From Cytophagaceae bacterium (GTDB lineage Bacteria > Bacteroidota > Bacteroidia > Cytophagales > Spirosomataceae): a stretch of DNA of 64,000 nt. The stretch covers positions 1 through 64,000 of the forward strand of contig SXXW01000034.1 of the NCBI GenBank assembly GCA_005791165.1, given 5' to 3'. Below are positions 24,552 through 33,835 of the stretch, one piece after another (the stretch's first letter is position 1; each line of letters begins with the position of its first letter). The notes below the pieces were generated by a model. It made no database searches. It was not told the DNA's origin and saw only the letters and a list, made by a program, of their open reading frames with translations. The position numbers and the translations under genes are program-made.

Positions 24552-25638
24552 GAATACTTGGGTCAATTTTTAAAGACCATGCATCTATTCCTCCCATCAC
24601 ATTATAAAGGTTAGTAAAACCCTTTTCTTGTTGTAAAAATCGGATCACGTGGGCTGATCTCATCCCATGATGGCACATAACAAGGCACTTTTTATGGACC
24701 GGCAAGTTCGCTGTATTATGGGGAACCTTGTGCATCGGTATTTGTAATGTATCAGGAATAGAAGCGATGGCAAATTCGTCCATTTCCCTAACATCTAAAA
24801 TATAAGCTGCGTTTTGTTGCAATAAGGCTTGTGCTTCGTCGACTTGAATTTCCCGCACTACATCTAAATTCGTTTTAGGAAAAATGCTTTCGGCTGCATT
24901 AGCTTCTCTGTCCACTTTAAAGTGCTTCATCGACATGTCGCGAGCATCCCACCGAAGAAGAGCACCCTGTGCTGGAGATGAAAAACCGGCCAAATAAAAG
25001 ATCGCCTCCTTTGCTTGTAAAAGGCCCATTATCCCTGGTATGAATCCCAGAACACCCACCTCATCGCAATTTGGAATCTCCGACATATTAGGCGACTCTG
25101 GGAATAAACACCTGTAAGTTGCCGTGCGCGTTCCATTAGCCAATAGCGCATTACAAACACTTAATAAACCTTCCCAAGCGTGAATGGCCGCATATACAAA
25201 TGGCTTATCCAAGGAAACGCAATAGTCATTAATTAAATAACGGGAAGTGAAATTATCTGTACAATCCAGCACCAAATCTACTTTTTGAATAAATTCAACC
25301 GCATTTTCATGCGTTAATTTAACTTGAAAACTTTGAACGCTGATATCTGGATTTAAGTCCTTTAAATATTTTTGGGCTAATTTGGATTTAGACTGCCCCA
25401 CCTCAGAAGAGCTATAGATGACTTGTCGGCCTAAATTGGATAAATCGACCGCATCGGGATCCACGATACTGATCTGACCTATGCCGGCAGCCGCCAAATA
25501 AGGAAGTGCGCCTACACCCAAGCCTCCCGCGCCCACAACTAAAACATGAGAAGCCTTTAATGCAAGCTGTTTCTCTATGCCCCATTCAGGAAGTTTCAAC
25601 TGCTTCTGGTATCGACTAAGTTCAGATGGTGTCAACAT
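24541..25638 (-). CDS. HesA/MoeB/ThiF family adenylyltransferase with C-terminal rhodanese domain
   Basis: A 365-residue E1-like enzyme that adenylates the C-terminus of a small sulphur carrier (MoaD/ThiS type). ATP-binding loop: VVGAGGLGVGALPYLAAAGI (near 33-52); Arg and Lys in NLGRQVIY and KSKLAQKYL; LDCTDNFTSRYLINDYC around 128-144. Residues 265-365 form a rhodanese domain with the active-site loop CHHGMRS. MoeB usually has two CxxC zinc pairs. Here the first pair is reduced to TYRC and the second is absent, so zinc is probably lost. The start codon lies only about 7 bases after the rpmB terminator's T run. Confidence 0.88.
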   Translation of the reverse strand: MLTPSELSRYQKQLKLPEWGIEKQLALKASHVLVVGAGGLGVGALPYLAAAGIGQISIVDPDAVDLSNLGRQVIYSSSEVGQSKSKLAQKYLKDLNPDISVQSFQVKLTHENAVEFIQKVDLVLDCTDNFTSRYLINDYCVSLDKPFVYAAIHAWEGLLSVCNALLANGTRTATYRCLFPESPNMSEIPNCDEVGVLGFIPGIMGLLQAKEAIFYLAGFSSPAQGALLRWDARDMSMKHFKVDREANAAESIFPKTNLDVVREIQVDEAQALLQQNAAYILDVREMDEFAIASIPDTLQIPMHKVPHNTANLPVHKKCLVMCHHGMRSAHVIRFLQQEKGFTNLYNVMGGIDAWSLKIDPSIPRY

Positions 25639-25645
25639 ATTAAAT

Positions 25646-25676
25646 AAAAAAAGCCTCCTTGAAATTCAAGGAGGCT
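25646..25676 (-). terminator. Intrinsic terminator of rpmB
   Basis: On the minus strand AGCCTCCTTGAA pairs with TTCAAGGAGGCT around a single-base centre (effective loop of a few bases), then a T run. It lies between rpmB and the co-directional moeB-like gene, ending 7 bases before the latter's ATG. Confidence 0.8.
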
Positions 25677-25700
25677 AATTTCGTTAATTTTTATTAAAAA

Positions 25701-25940
25701 CTATACGCTCAATGTACCTTTACGTGCAGATTGAATTAAAGTTTTCTCAAAACCATTCTTATTGATGGTACGAATTGCCTTCGCAGAAACTTTCATACGA
25801 ACCCAAACCCCTTCAGATTCTAAGAAAAATTTCTTCGTTTGCAAGTTTGGAAAAAACTTACGTTTTGTCTTATTATTAGCGTGAGAAACGTGGTTTCCTA
25901 CTCTTGTTCTTTTTCCTGTTAATTGACAAACCTTTGCCAT
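25701..25940 (-). CDS. rpmB: 50S ribosomal protein L28
   Basis: A 79-residue ribosomal protein L28. MAKVCQLTGKRTRVGNHVSH at the start and KTKRKFFPNLQTKKFF after it are diagnostic. The single CxLTGK cysteine lacks the second CxxC partners seen in zinc-type L28. rpmB is often followed by rpmG in other bacteria. Here a terminator follows and no rpmG is present. It has its own promoter element at 26000-26007. Confidence 0.96.
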   Translation of the reverse strand: MAKVCQLTGKRTRVGNHVSHANNKTKRKFFPNLQTKKFFLESEGVWVRMKVSAKAIRTINKNGFEKTLIQSARKGTLSV

Positions 25941-25999
25941 AATGATCTATTTTAATTTTTGCTTATGCCTTTAAATACTATTGTAGTTAAAAGGGATTG

Positions 26000-26007
26000 C
26001 AAAAGTA
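26000..26007 (-). promoter_or_regulatory. -7 promoter element for rpmB
   Basis: The minus strand reads TACTTTTG, an exact TAnnTTTG, 59 bases before the rpmB ATG. A TTG on the same strand (26030-26028) lies 20 bases upstream and may be the -33 element. Confidence 0.5.
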
Positions 26008-26079
26008 GAAATATTTTTTGAAAAACACAATCCTCTTCGTAAAAATTATAAAATGTAATTCCCTTTCCGAGTCAATGCG

Positions 26080-26087
26080 TATATTTG
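26080..26087 (+). promoter_or_regulatory. -7 element 3 bases before an ATG (candidate leaderless promoter)
   Basis: TATATTTG is an exact TAnnTTTG and is followed by AAC and then the ATG at 26091. Transcription starting about 4-6 bases after the element would begin at or within the start codon. No -33 TTG is seen. Confidence 0.45.
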
Positions 26088-26090
26088 AAC

Positions 26091-27233
26091 ATGAGAAAGC
26101 CGAGTTCTCCAAAATCAAGTCAAAAATCTTTCCTAAAAAAGTTCATTTCTTCGCTTATTTGGCTCGGAACTTTGCCCCTTTGTCTGTATACAATTCTTAC
26201 GTATCTACTAAGTTACTCCCTCATGATTGACCATTGGCTTGCCGGGTTTATCATGATGACGATGCCATATGCCCAAGTATTATGTTTTATTTCTTTATTG
26301 TTTTGGTTATTCCAAAGGGCAAAAAGAGCGCTATTGCCTCTGACCGTTTTATTGTTAGGCTATAGTTTTATTCAAAGAAGTTTCGTTTTAAATAGCCCAA
26401 ATGCCTTAGTTAAAAATTCAGTAAAGGTCTTGAGCTATAATGTATACGGCATGTATTCCAATAATTATGAAGCAAAAAAGGAATCTTTAGTCAAGCTAAA
26501 AGCATTTATGTTAGATTATTCAGCGGATATAAAATGCTTTCAGGAATTTTATTCCAATACGGATCGAAAATCCTACAGAAGCATCGCCATGATGTCAGAG
26601 CAATACCCCAATTATGCCTTTTTCCCTTTAAGAGAAGATCTTTTTGATGAAAATGAGAAGATGGGATTAGCCATTTTCACTAAATATCCCATCATCCACA
26701 AGGAAGGAAAACAATTTGCTAATTCCGCAAATGGGTATTTGTTGGCCGACCTAGTCATCAACCAAGATACCGTTAGAATTATCAACCTCCAATTGTGGTC
26801 CATGGGTATCCGAGTAGGAAAAGTGACTGGAAAGATTAGAGATCAAGATTACGAAGATGCCAAAAAAGAAGGTAGGGGAATTATTGCCTCACTCCGAAAA
26901 GGTTTTATTCATCACCGAGATGAAATGAATCAGATTAATCGATTAATCCAACAAAGCCAATTTCCGGTTATTGTCGTGGGTGATTTAAATGAAACCCCCT
27001 ACGGCTGGGCTTATGGTACCATTCGAGAACGCTTAAAAAATTCATTTGAAGAAGCTGGTCGCGGCTTTGGCTTTACTTTGAACAGAAGTCCTTATGTCGT
27101 TCGGATCGACAACCAATTTTTCTCCGACGATTGGAAGATCGTCCAATTTAGAACTCTCCGAAATATCCATTATTCAGACCATTTTCCTTTGATTGGCGAT
27201 TACATATTGAAGAAAAATGAAAGCGGGAACTAA
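26091..27233 (+). CDS. Endonuclease/exonuclease/phosphatase family protein with N-terminal membrane helices
   Basis: A 380-residue EEP-superfamily protein. The ATG at 26091 is preferred over an in-frame TTG two codons earlier. About three membrane helices occupy residues 18-105 (including LIWLGTLPLCLYTILTYLLS and YAQVLCFISLLFWLF). The EEP domain begins VKVLSYNVYGMYS and contains KCFQEF, VGDLNETP and YSDHFPLIGDY, supplying the metal-binding Asn/Glu and catalytic Asp/His. Substrate may be a phospholipid, phosphoester or nucleic acid. Bacteroidota have many such membrane-attached forms of unknown role. The 3' end overlaps the permease gene by 17 bases. Confidence 0.85.
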   Translation: MRKPSSPKSSQKSFLKKFISSLIWLGTLPLCLYTILTYLLSYSLMIDHWLAGFIMMTMPYAQVLCFISLLFWLFQRAKRALLPLTVLLLGYSFIQRSFVLNSPNALVKNSVKVLSYNVYGMYSNNYEAKKESLVKLKAFMLDYSADIKCFQEFYSNTDRKSYRSIAMMSEQYPNYAFFPLREDLFDENEKMGLAIFTKYPIIHKEGKQFANSANGYLLADLVINQDTVRIINLQLWSMGIRVGKVTGKIRDQDYEDAKKEGRGIIASLRKGFIHHRDEMNQINRLIQQSQFPVIVVGDLNETPYGWAYGTIRERLKNSFEEAGRGFGFTLNRSPYVVRIDNQFFSDDWKIVQFRTLRNIHYSDHFPLIGDYILKKNESGN

Positions 27234-28530
27234 ACAATTATGGAAAGTTTTAGGTACTACTTTTGGGGTAGCAGTTACCCTAGGGGGAACGATTGGAACC
27301 GGAATTTTACGTAAACCAGGCCCCATCGCGGCATCTCTTCATGACCCACTATTAATTATTTCTCTTTGGGTTTTAGTAGCCGTTTATGCCCTTTTGGGTG
27401 TTAGTTGTGTATTGGAATTAAGTTTATCCATTCCCAAAGCAGGTGCTTGGTATGGCTACGCTGAACGCGCCTTCGGTCGATACATTGGATTTTTAGTGGG
27501 GATTTCTAGTTGGCTCGGCACCGTAACAGCCCTCGGTTTTGGTGCTTACACTTTCTCAGAATACCTGGCCATTCTTTTCCCTTTTTTATCAAGTTATCTA
27601 GTTTATTGCAGTTTAGGAATTTTAATTTCGCTCTGGCTTTTTCATCAATTAGGTGTGGTATTAGCTGGAAAATCACAGGAATGGCTCAGTGGAATTAAAG
27701 CTGTTGCCCTATTGCTTTTTATTGGCATATGCGCATTCATGGGAAATGGCGGTGTCATCTCCGAAAGGCCATCCGCTCCCATCGGTCTCCCTTTGTGGTC
27801 TGGTATTATGACAGCATTGCTATCCATTTTCTACGCGTTTGACGGTTGGCACACCGCCGCCTACTTCACCGAAGAAAACAAAAACCCAGAAAAAAGTATG
27901 CCTAAATCGATGTTTATAGGAGTGATCGTGGTAGCCTTCATTTACATCATGATTAATATCGCCATTTTATACAGCCTTCCTTTTTCTATTTTAAGTCAAA
28001 GCAAATTAGCCGCCGCCGATACCATGACCTATATTTTTGGTGCCAATATGGGCAGATGGATCACATTATTCTTGATGGTCAGTATATTAGGAATATTAAA
28101 TACGCAAGTCATGTTTGCACCAAGAGTCATTTTTTCGATGAGTCGGGATGGCCTATTTTTTAAAAAAGCCAGTGAAATAAATGCCGTCGGCAGCCCAAGT
28201 TTCGCCACCCATATCACGCTAGTACTCGCGTGCCTATTTTTATTAGCTGGGAAGGAAATAAATGAAAGGCTTTCAGATATTGCCACGTTCTTTTTTGTCG
28301 CAAGTTATCTGTCGGGATTTGCGGCGTTAGTCCAACTAAGAATAAAGGAACCCCAATTGGCCAGACCGTATCGAGTTTGGGCATATCCCTATTTGCCCAT
28401 CTTACTGGTGTTTTTGTCCTCCCTGTTTTTATTAGGTACTTTATTGACGAACCAACAAAGCATCCTGTACGTCTTGATTTTTATTGGACTCAGTTATGGA
28501 ATTTATCATCAATTCCTAAAAAAGAATTAA
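27217..28530 (+). CDS. APC superfamily amino acid permease
   Basis: A 437-residue integral membrane transporter with about 12 helices. The first helix carries the APC substrate-binding GTIGTGIL loop (VAVTLGGTIGTGILRKPGPI). The segment FYAFDGWHTAAYFTEENKNP is typical of amino acid/polyamine/organocation permeases. The start lies inside the EEP gene, so the two are coupled. The substrate is not predictable. The stop overlaps the converging dacB-like gene by 4 bases. Confidence 0.88.
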   Translation: MKAGTKQLWKVLGTTFGVAVTLGGTIGTGILRKPGPIAASLHDPLLIISLWVLVAVYALLGVSCVLELSLSIPKAGAWYGYAERAFGRYIGFLVGISSWLGTVTALGFGAYTFSEYLAILFPFLSSYLVYCSLGILISLWLFHQLGVVLAGKSQEWLSGIKAVALLLFIGICAFMGNGGVISERPSAPIGLPLWSGIMTALLSIFYAFDGWHTAAYFTEENKNPEKSMPKSMFIGVIVVAFIYIMINIAILYSLPFSILSQSKLAAADTMTYIFGANMGRWITLFLMVSILGILNTQVMFAPRVIFSMSRDGLFFKKASEINAVGSPSFATHITLVLACLFLLAGKEINERLSDIATFFFVASYLSGFAALVQLRIKEPQLARPYRVWAYPYLPILLVFLSSLFLLGTLLTNQQSILYVLIFIGLSYGIYHQFLKKN

Positions 28531-29798
28531 TCTAAATTTTTAAGAAAATCGATTACATCACGCTTGCTTTGCGAGACAGAATGATTGGCCAAATTAGTCA
28601 TAATGGAAAAGACGTAGGTTTTTCCTTTTGAATTTTGGAAAAAGCCTGAGAGGTCATACGTATTACTAAAAGAACCTGATTTAGCCCAAATAATTTGATC
28701 ATCCGATTTCAGTTTAATGCTTTTCAAAGTTCCTGTTTTACCTGTTTGCGGCAACAGAAATTTTAGCTTATCCATCCCAAATTGTTGGTGCAAGGCCCTC
28801 ATTATCTCAACAAAGTCCACAGGTCTAAATAAATTATAACGCGATAAACCTGATCCATCAACCCAATGAACTGCTTTCAAAAATTCATAATTAGATTCCT
28901 TTTTCAATTTGGCAATAATGTCTTGTGCCCCACCCGTCCATTGGTTCTTGGCCCCAATTAACAACAATAATTGCTCTGCAATCATATTATCGCTATTATG
29001 AAGCATAGGGACATACAAAGAATCCAATAAACCGAAATACTGAATTTTGGCTAATGGATTTATCGATTTTCGTTGAACCACAACGTCTTTTTTGAGTGTG
29101 TCTGCCAATAATTTTGCTGTCAAAGAAGCAGAAGTCACAAAAGGAACTTTTTGGGCCTTCATTTCTAACCTCGAAACCGGCAAGGTAAACTCATTTTTTA
29201 AACGATCCCTAAATACATAATTATCGGTATTATTTCCCGAAATCGCTGATTTAAAATAACGAGGCGAAAACTCCCATTGCTGATTTTTAAATGTAAAAGT
29301 GGCAAGATTTCCATATAAAGGTAATGAGGAAATTTCTGCTGAATAACTATCGTTGTAGTCATCCCAGGACCAACCCGAGCCCAAAGGGGGAATTTCCTTT
29401 TGAGGCGCACAGTATACGAGCACCTTCGTCGACTTACTTAAATAATCGATAAGCGATGTGTTTTTATATGATGGATTTAATTGGGTCGGATCTCCTGTAC
29501 CCCAAAAAAATAAAGAATCCTTTGCTTCATAGTGAGCAAAGGATGGGATAGAATCTCCTAAAAAAGAATGGGCCATTAAAAAAGTTGCCAATTTAACATT
29601 GGAAGCAGGCATAAAAAACTGATCTGCTTGATGAGAAAAAACAACCTTACCAGAGTTTAGCTCTTGAATGACAAGGCCACTTGATTGCTTGGAAAGAGGT
29701 GATTTTTGAAAAGTTTTAGACCAATGAACTTGGGTACAAGAAAATAAATTAGTCAGTATGGCAACAACACAGATCCCCCGGACAAATTGATTTAGCAT
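28527..29798 (-). CDS. dacB: D-alanyl-D-alanine carboxypeptidase/endopeptidase (PBP4, DacB family), lipoprotein
   Basis: A 423-residue S13-family penicillin-binding protein that trims peptidoglycan peptides. The N-terminus is a lipoprotein signal with Cys21 (LFSC). The three serine-penicillin-recognition motifs are present: SNVK in FFMPASNVKLATF (about residue 63), SDN in MLHNSDNMIAEQ, and KTG in LPQTGKTGTLKSIK near the C-terminus. Length is a little short for the family because the inserted domains are compact. No exact promoter element is seen upstream; TACCTTTA at 29820-29827 (minus) is a near match. Confidence 0.85.
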   Translation of the reverse strand: MLNQFVRGICVVAILTNLFSCTQVHWSKTFQKSPLSKQSSGLVIQELNSGKVVFSHQADQFFMPASNVKLATFLMAHSFLGDSIPSFAHYEAKDSLFFWGTGDPTQLNPSYKNTSLIDYLSKSTKVLVYCAPQKEIPPLGSGWSWDDYNDSYSAEISSLPLYGNLATFTFKNQQWEFSPRYFKSAISGNNTDNYVFRDRLKNEFTLPVSRLEMKAQKVPFVTSASLTAKLLADTLKKDVVVQRKSINPLAKIQYFGLLDSLYVPMLHNSDNMIAEQLLLLIGAKNQWTGGAQDIIAKLKKESNYEFLKAVHWVDGSGLSRYNLFRPVDFVEIMRALHQQFGMDKLKFLLPQTGKTGTLKSIKLKSDDQIIWAKSGSFSNTYDLSGFFQNSKGKTYVFSIMTNLANHSVSQSKRDVIDFLKNLD

Positions 29799-29848
29799 AT
29801 ATTAATATTCAATGTTAGGTAAAGGTAAAAGGTTCTCCTAAAAATCGA

Positions 29849-29856
29849 TAATTTTG
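29849..29856 (+). promoter_or_regulatory. -7 promoter element for the symporter gene
   Basis: TAATTTTG is an exact TAnnTTTG match, 20 bases before the ATG at 29876. Confidence 0.5.
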
Positions 29857-29875
29857 GTTTAAATTTTAGACAATT

Positions 29876-31273
29876 ATGTTGGTTGGCTTCGTCATTTTTT
29901 ATCTCCAATTAAACCTAATTGTTGGTTGGTGGGCGAGTAAAAAAGTTCATTCCACACAGGATTTTATATTGGCAGGCCGATCGCTTCCCTTCGCTTTAGC
30001 CACCATGGTGACTTTTGCCACATGGTTTGGATCCGAAACAATGCTAGGAGCCCCGCGTGAATTTGTTCATGGAGGAGTATTGGCCATTATAGAAGAACCG
30101 TTTGGAGCTGCCTTAGGCTTACTCATCGTGGGCTCGATTTACGCAAAAAAACTGTATCCGCTTCCCGTATTAACATTTAGCGATTATTTCAGAATACGAT
30201 TTGGGCCTCTATCTGAAAAACTATCGGCTATCGTGATGATACCTTCCTATTTTGGTTGGATTTCAGCCCAATTAGTCGCATTGGGCTTGACTTTACATTT
30301 GCTTTTGCCCATTACGACCGAAATGGGAATTGTGATTGGCGCCGTTTTAGTCATGACCTACACGCTTTTAGGTGGCATGTGGTCAATCACCATCACCGAT
30401 TTTTTACACAATATAATTTTGATTATTGGCCTCCTATTTTTAGCCTATTTATTATTGGACAAAATTCCTGATTGGGGCATATTTATTAACCAACAACCTC
30501 CCGGATTTTTCAGGTTTATTCCCAAAGAAAACACCTGGGTGGATTGGTTGACCTATAGCGCGGCGTGGATGACGATCGGTTTAGGTTCTATACCCCAACA
30601 AGATATTTTCCAAAGGGTCATGTCGGCAAAAAGTGCTAAAATTGCCTCAAAAGCTAGTTTGGCTGCGGGAATGATGTATTTAACCATCGCAATGCTTCCA
30701 TTAATTATTGCTTTAGTTGCCGTAAGACTTTACCCCAGTTTACTAGCAGAAGATGATTTATTAATACCAAATCTTGTAATGAAATTTACCCCCTATGGAG
30801 TTCAAATATTATTTTTAGGCGCCTTACTTTCCGCCTTATTAAGTACGACTAGTGGCGCTATACTAGCACCTGCAAGTGTATTGGGAGAAAATTTATTAAA
30901 ACCAATGCTTAAAAAGCCTGATGACAAAAAGGTTTTATTATACATTAGAATTTCCGTTGTCCTAGTCACTGGAGCGTGCATTTGGATGGCGATTAGCAGG
31001 CAAAATATTTTTGAACTTGTCAGTGAGGCATCAGCTTTTAGCCTTGTGTCATTATTTATCCCGCTAAATGCAGGATTATGGTGGAAAAAAGCCAGCGCGA
31101 TGGGCTCGCACCTAAGTATGATGGCAGGGCTATTGGTCTGGATTTATTTTAATTTCATCCATCCGAATGACATTCCATCCGTATGGTATGGTTTAGTAGC
31201 CAGTGTGATTGGATTACTAGTAGGTACAGCTTTTTATCCGGCAAATCTCGTTAAACCCAATGCTGATCTATAG
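29876..31273 (+). CDS. Sodium:solute symporter family protein
   Basis: A 465-residue SSS-family transporter with about 12-13 membrane helices. STQDFILAGRSLPFALATMV and FATWFGSETMLGAPREFVHG are typical of the first transmembrane repeat, and SALLSTTSGAILAPASVLGE with adjacent Ser/Thr is the sodium-site region of helix 8. The solute is unknown; relatives carry proline, pantothenate, sugars or nucleosides. The 3' end overlaps the converging Nudix gene by 23 bases. Confidence 0.9.
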   Translation: MLVGFVIFYLQLNLIVGWWASKKVHSTQDFILAGRSLPFALATMVTFATWFGSETMLGAPREFVHGGVLAIIEEPFGAALGLLIVGSIYAKKLYPLPVLTFSDYFRIRFGPLSEKLSAIVMIPSYFGWISAQLVALGLTLHLLLPITTEMGIVIGAVLVMTYTLLGGMWSITITDFLHNIILIIGLLFLAYLLLDKIPDWGIFINQQPPGFFRFIPKENTWVDWLTYSAAWMTIGLGSIPQQDIFQRVMSAKSAKIASKASLAAGMMYLTIAMLPLIIALVAVRLYPSLLAEDDLLIPNLVMKFTPYGVQILFLGALLSALLSTTSGAILAPASVLGENLLKPMLKKPDDKKVLLYIRISVVLVTGACIWMAISRQNIFELVSEASAFSLVSLFIPLNAGLWWKKASAMGSHLSMMAGLLVWIYFNFIHPNDIPSVWYGLVASVIGLLVGTAFYPANLVKPNADL

Positions 31274-31688
31274 CGCCAATATACTTCCCAGGTTTTTGAA
31301 GGAAAAGCATGTCTTGTAACTCTACCGACACATTTGGGTACATGTTTAATTTGGTTATCTCTGAAATGGAAACCCAAACTAATTCAATGGCACTTGTTTG
31401 ATCCGCTTGAAGTATCGGAATACCTGCAATAATTTTACCTTCAAATAACAAATGAACAGAAGCATCTCGTTTATCAGAGGCTAAAATTTCTCCAACCATC
31501 AAGATATTTCCTACCTCCACTTCGATCGCTAATTCCTCTTGGCACTCACGAATTATCGTTTCAGGGAAAGTTTCACCTGGATCTGGATTGCCTCCTGGTA
31601 AATTGTAAACAAATTCTGTACCATATTGGTACTTCATCAATAAAATGTGATTTCGTTCTACTAGAACAAGTGCAGGTCTGCAACGCAT
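31251..31688 (-). CDS. Nudix hydrolase
   Basis: A 145-residue Nudix hydrolase acting on a nucleoside diphosphate linked to another group. The Nudix box is GGNPDPGETFPETIIRECQE followed by ELAI. It has the required Glu pattern (GxxxxxE, REUxEE), with Ala in place of the late Gly. ALVLVERNHILLMKYQYG precedes it. It is a single gene between a symporter and a Nif3-like gene, and no exact promoter element is seen. Confidence 0.88.
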   Translation of the reverse strand: MRCRPALVLVERNHILLMKYQYGTEFVYNLPGGNPDPGETFPETIIRECQEELAIEVEVGNILMVGEILASDKRDASVHLLFEGKIIAGIPILQADQTSAIELVWVSISEITKLNMYPNVSVELQDMLFLQKPGKYIGAIDQHWV

Positions 31689-31754
31689 AAAATATGGGGA
31701 TTCACTAAGAATTATTTAAATATACGATTAATTTCGCCAACAATTAAAGAATTT

Positions 31755-31762
31755 TACCTTTG
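31755..31762 (+). promoter_or_regulatory. -7 promoter element for the Nif3-like gene
   Basis: TACCTTTG is an exact TAnnTTTG match, 21 bases before the ATG at 31784. Confidence 0.55.
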
Positions 31763-31783
31763 CAGCAGATAAACAAATAATGT

Positions 31784-32875
31784 ATGATAGTTCAAGATGT
31801 TTGTGTAGCCATGGAAAAGTGGGCACCCATTGCGTGGCAAGAGTCGTATGACAATTCGGGATTGCTCGTTGGCCATAAAGACACACAAGTCACAGGCATC
31901 CTCATCAGTTTAGACTGTACAGAAGAAGTCGTAGACGAGGCCATCAAAAGAGGTTGCAATATGATTGTTTCGCATCATCCCATTATTTTCAAAGGTTTAA
32001 AGACATTAACTGGGGCTAATTACGTAGAAAAAACCATCATAAAAGCCATCCAAAATTCCATTGCACTCTACGCGTCACATACCAATTTAGATCATGCTCC
32101 TTTGGGCGTGAGTTATCATTTAGCCAAAAAAATAGGCTTACAAGGGAAAGTGTTAATGCCGTTTTCAAACGCCTTAAAAAACCTAAGTTATTTTGTACCG
32201 GAAGCTTTTGAAAAGATAGTAAGAGAGAAATTACATGAAGCCGGTGCTGGAAACATAGGTGAATATAGTTCATGTAGTTTTTCGAGCGAGGGGACGGGCC
32301 GATTTACACCTTCGGAAAATTCAAACCCATTTCAAGGAGAAAAAAATGCCCCGTCGACCGAAAAAGAATTGAAAGTGGAAATGATTTTTCCTTCCCACCT
32401 AGAAAATGAAATCCTTCAAGTACTGAATGGAGCACATCCTTATGAAGAGGTGGCCTATTTTATTACGAGTTTAAGCAATCGCTGGCAGGATGTGGGTTCG
32501 GGATTTATAGGCCAATTAGAAAAACCGATGAGCTCTGCGGAATTTTTGGAGCATTTAAAAAAACACCTGGACTTAGGTCAAATAAGACATACCGCCCCTC
32601 TAAAAAAGAAAATTCAGACGGTTGCCGTCTGCGGAGGAGCGGGTAGTTTTTTATTAGGCGAAGCAAAAAAACAAAAAGCAGATGCCTATGTATCAGCAGA
32701 TTTTAAATATCACGAGTTCTTTGATGCGGAAAATAGCTGCTTAATATGTGATATAGGACATTATGAATCGGAAGTAATGATAAAGGATGCAATCCTTGAT
32801 TATTTATCAAATATTTTTAGTACTTTTGCCGTTCTGAAAAGTGATATTTGCACTAATCCAGTGTTATATACTTAA
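31784..32875 (+). CDS. Nif3-like dinuclear metal centre hexameric protein (GTP cyclohydrolase I type 2 homologue)
   Basis: A 363-residue Nif3/YqfO-type protein. The N-terminal half has the metal-site motifs NSGLLVGH, MIVSHHPIIF (HHP) and ASHTNLDH. A central inserted PII-like domain of about 150-260 contains EVAYFITSL. The C-terminal half has VAVCGGAGSFLLGEAKKQKA and the second metal site in YHEFFDAENSCLICDIGHYES. The length matches the three-part Bacteroidota/Firmicutes form. The biochemical role is unsettled. It is followed 41 bases later by a zinc-ribbon protein gene, a pairing common in Bacteroidota. Confidence 0.9.
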   Translation: MIVQDVCVAMEKWAPIAWQESYDNSGLLVGHKDTQVTGILISLDCTEEVVDEAIKRGCNMIVSHHPIIFKGLKTLTGANYVEKTIIKAIQNSIALYASHTNLDHAPLGVSYHLAKKIGLQGKVLMPFSNALKNLSYFVPEAFEKIVREKLHEAGAGNIGEYSSCSFSSEGTGRFTPSENSNPFQGEKNAPSTEKELKVEMIFPSHLENEILQVLNGAHPYEEVAYFITSLSNRWQDVGSGFIGQLEKPMSSAEFLEHLKKHLDLGQIRHTAPLKKKIQTVAVCGGAGSFLLGEAKKQKADAYVSADFKYHEFFDAENSCLICDIGHYESEVMIKDAILDYLSNIFSTFAVLKSDICTNPVLYT

Positions 32876-32916
32876 AAATTAAGAGAGGTTTAATACTTTC
32901 AAACGTAACAATAATA

Positions 32917-33726
32917 ATGGCTACAGTAACCGAAACAACGATTGCCCAAAAGTTAGAAGCATTGTTAAAGCTTCAGACAATAGATTCAGCCTTAGACAAT
33001 ATCAAGAAAGTAAGGGGTGATTTACCTGAAGAGGTGCGCGACTTAGAAGATGAGATTATAGGGATGGAAACGCGTCTATCTAAATTCCAACAAGAAATTG
33101 CAACTTTGGATGAGCAAATTTCTAGCTACAAAAATGCGAAGAAAGAATCTGAAAAGTTAATTATCAAGTACAAGGAGCAACAAATGAATGTTCGCAATAA
33201 CCGTGAATTTGAAGCTATTTCGAAAGAAGTAGAGCTTCAAGGAATCGAAATGGAGATTGCAGACAAGCGAATCAAGGAAATTGATTTCAAAGTTTTGAAC
33301 AAAAACGATGAAGTGGCCGGAGTTGAATCTGCTTTATTTGAACGCAAAAAAGATTTAGAAATTAAGCAAAAAGAGTTAGAATTGATCATTGCAGAAAGCG
33401 AAGAAGATGAGCAAAAATCTTTAAAGGATCGCGAAAAAGCATTGAAAATAGTGGATGCTCGTTTGTTGAAATCATATGAAAAACTACGTGGTAATGCTAG
33501 AAATGGACTTGCTGTCGTTATGGTTAAACGTGGCGCTTGCGGAGGATGTTTTAGTTCTGTGCCACCACAAAGACAAACCGATATCAAGGACAAGAAGAAA
33601 ATTATTGTTTGTGAGCATTGTGGTCGTGTTTTTGCGGGAGTTGAGGACGTAATTCCTGCACCAGAAAAAGAAAAGAAAACAAGAGGTAAAGTTACTGCAG
33701 CAGCAGCAGCTGTTACAGCAGAGTAA
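32917..33726 (+). CDS. Coiled-coil protein with C4-type zinc ribbon
   Basis: A 269-residue protein of the COG1579 type. Residues 10-195 form a long charged coiled coil with heptad-like Glu/Lys/Leu pattern, and the C-terminal zinc ribbon has CGGC (in KRGACGGCFSSVPPQ) and CEHC. A lysine- and alanine-rich tail ends the protein. Likely nucleic-acid or protein interaction; no enzymatic motif is seen. Probably cotranscribed with the Nif3-like gene. Confidence 0.88.
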   Translation: MATVTETTIAQKLEALLKLQTIDSALDNIKKVRGDLPEEVRDLEDEIIGMETRLSKFQQEIATLDEQISSYKNAKKESEKLIIKYKEQQMNVRNNREFEAISKEVELQGIEMEIADKRIKEIDFKVLNKNDEVAGVESALFERKKDLEIKQKELELIIAESEEDEQKSLKDREKALKIVDARLLKSYEKLRGNARNGLAVVMVKRGACGGCFSSVPPQRQTDIKDKKKIIVCEHCGRVFAGVEDVIPAPEKEKKTRGKVTAAAAAVTAE

Positions 33727-33745
33727 CATTACTGCATTTAAATTT

Positions 33746-33781
33746 AAAAGCCCTTTGCATAATTTGCAAAGGGCTTTTTTT
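33746..33781. terminator. Bidirectional intrinsic terminator
   Basis: AAAAGCCCTTTGCA (33746-33759) pairs perfectly with TGCAAAGGGCTTTT (33765-33778) around a 5-base loop, with A and T runs on either side. It separates the converging zinc-ribbon and accD genes. Confidence 0.88.
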
Positions 33782-33835
33782 ATAGTCAATAAAAGAAATC
33801 ATGTTGGGTTTTTAATAAGCCCAAATTAGGAATAT

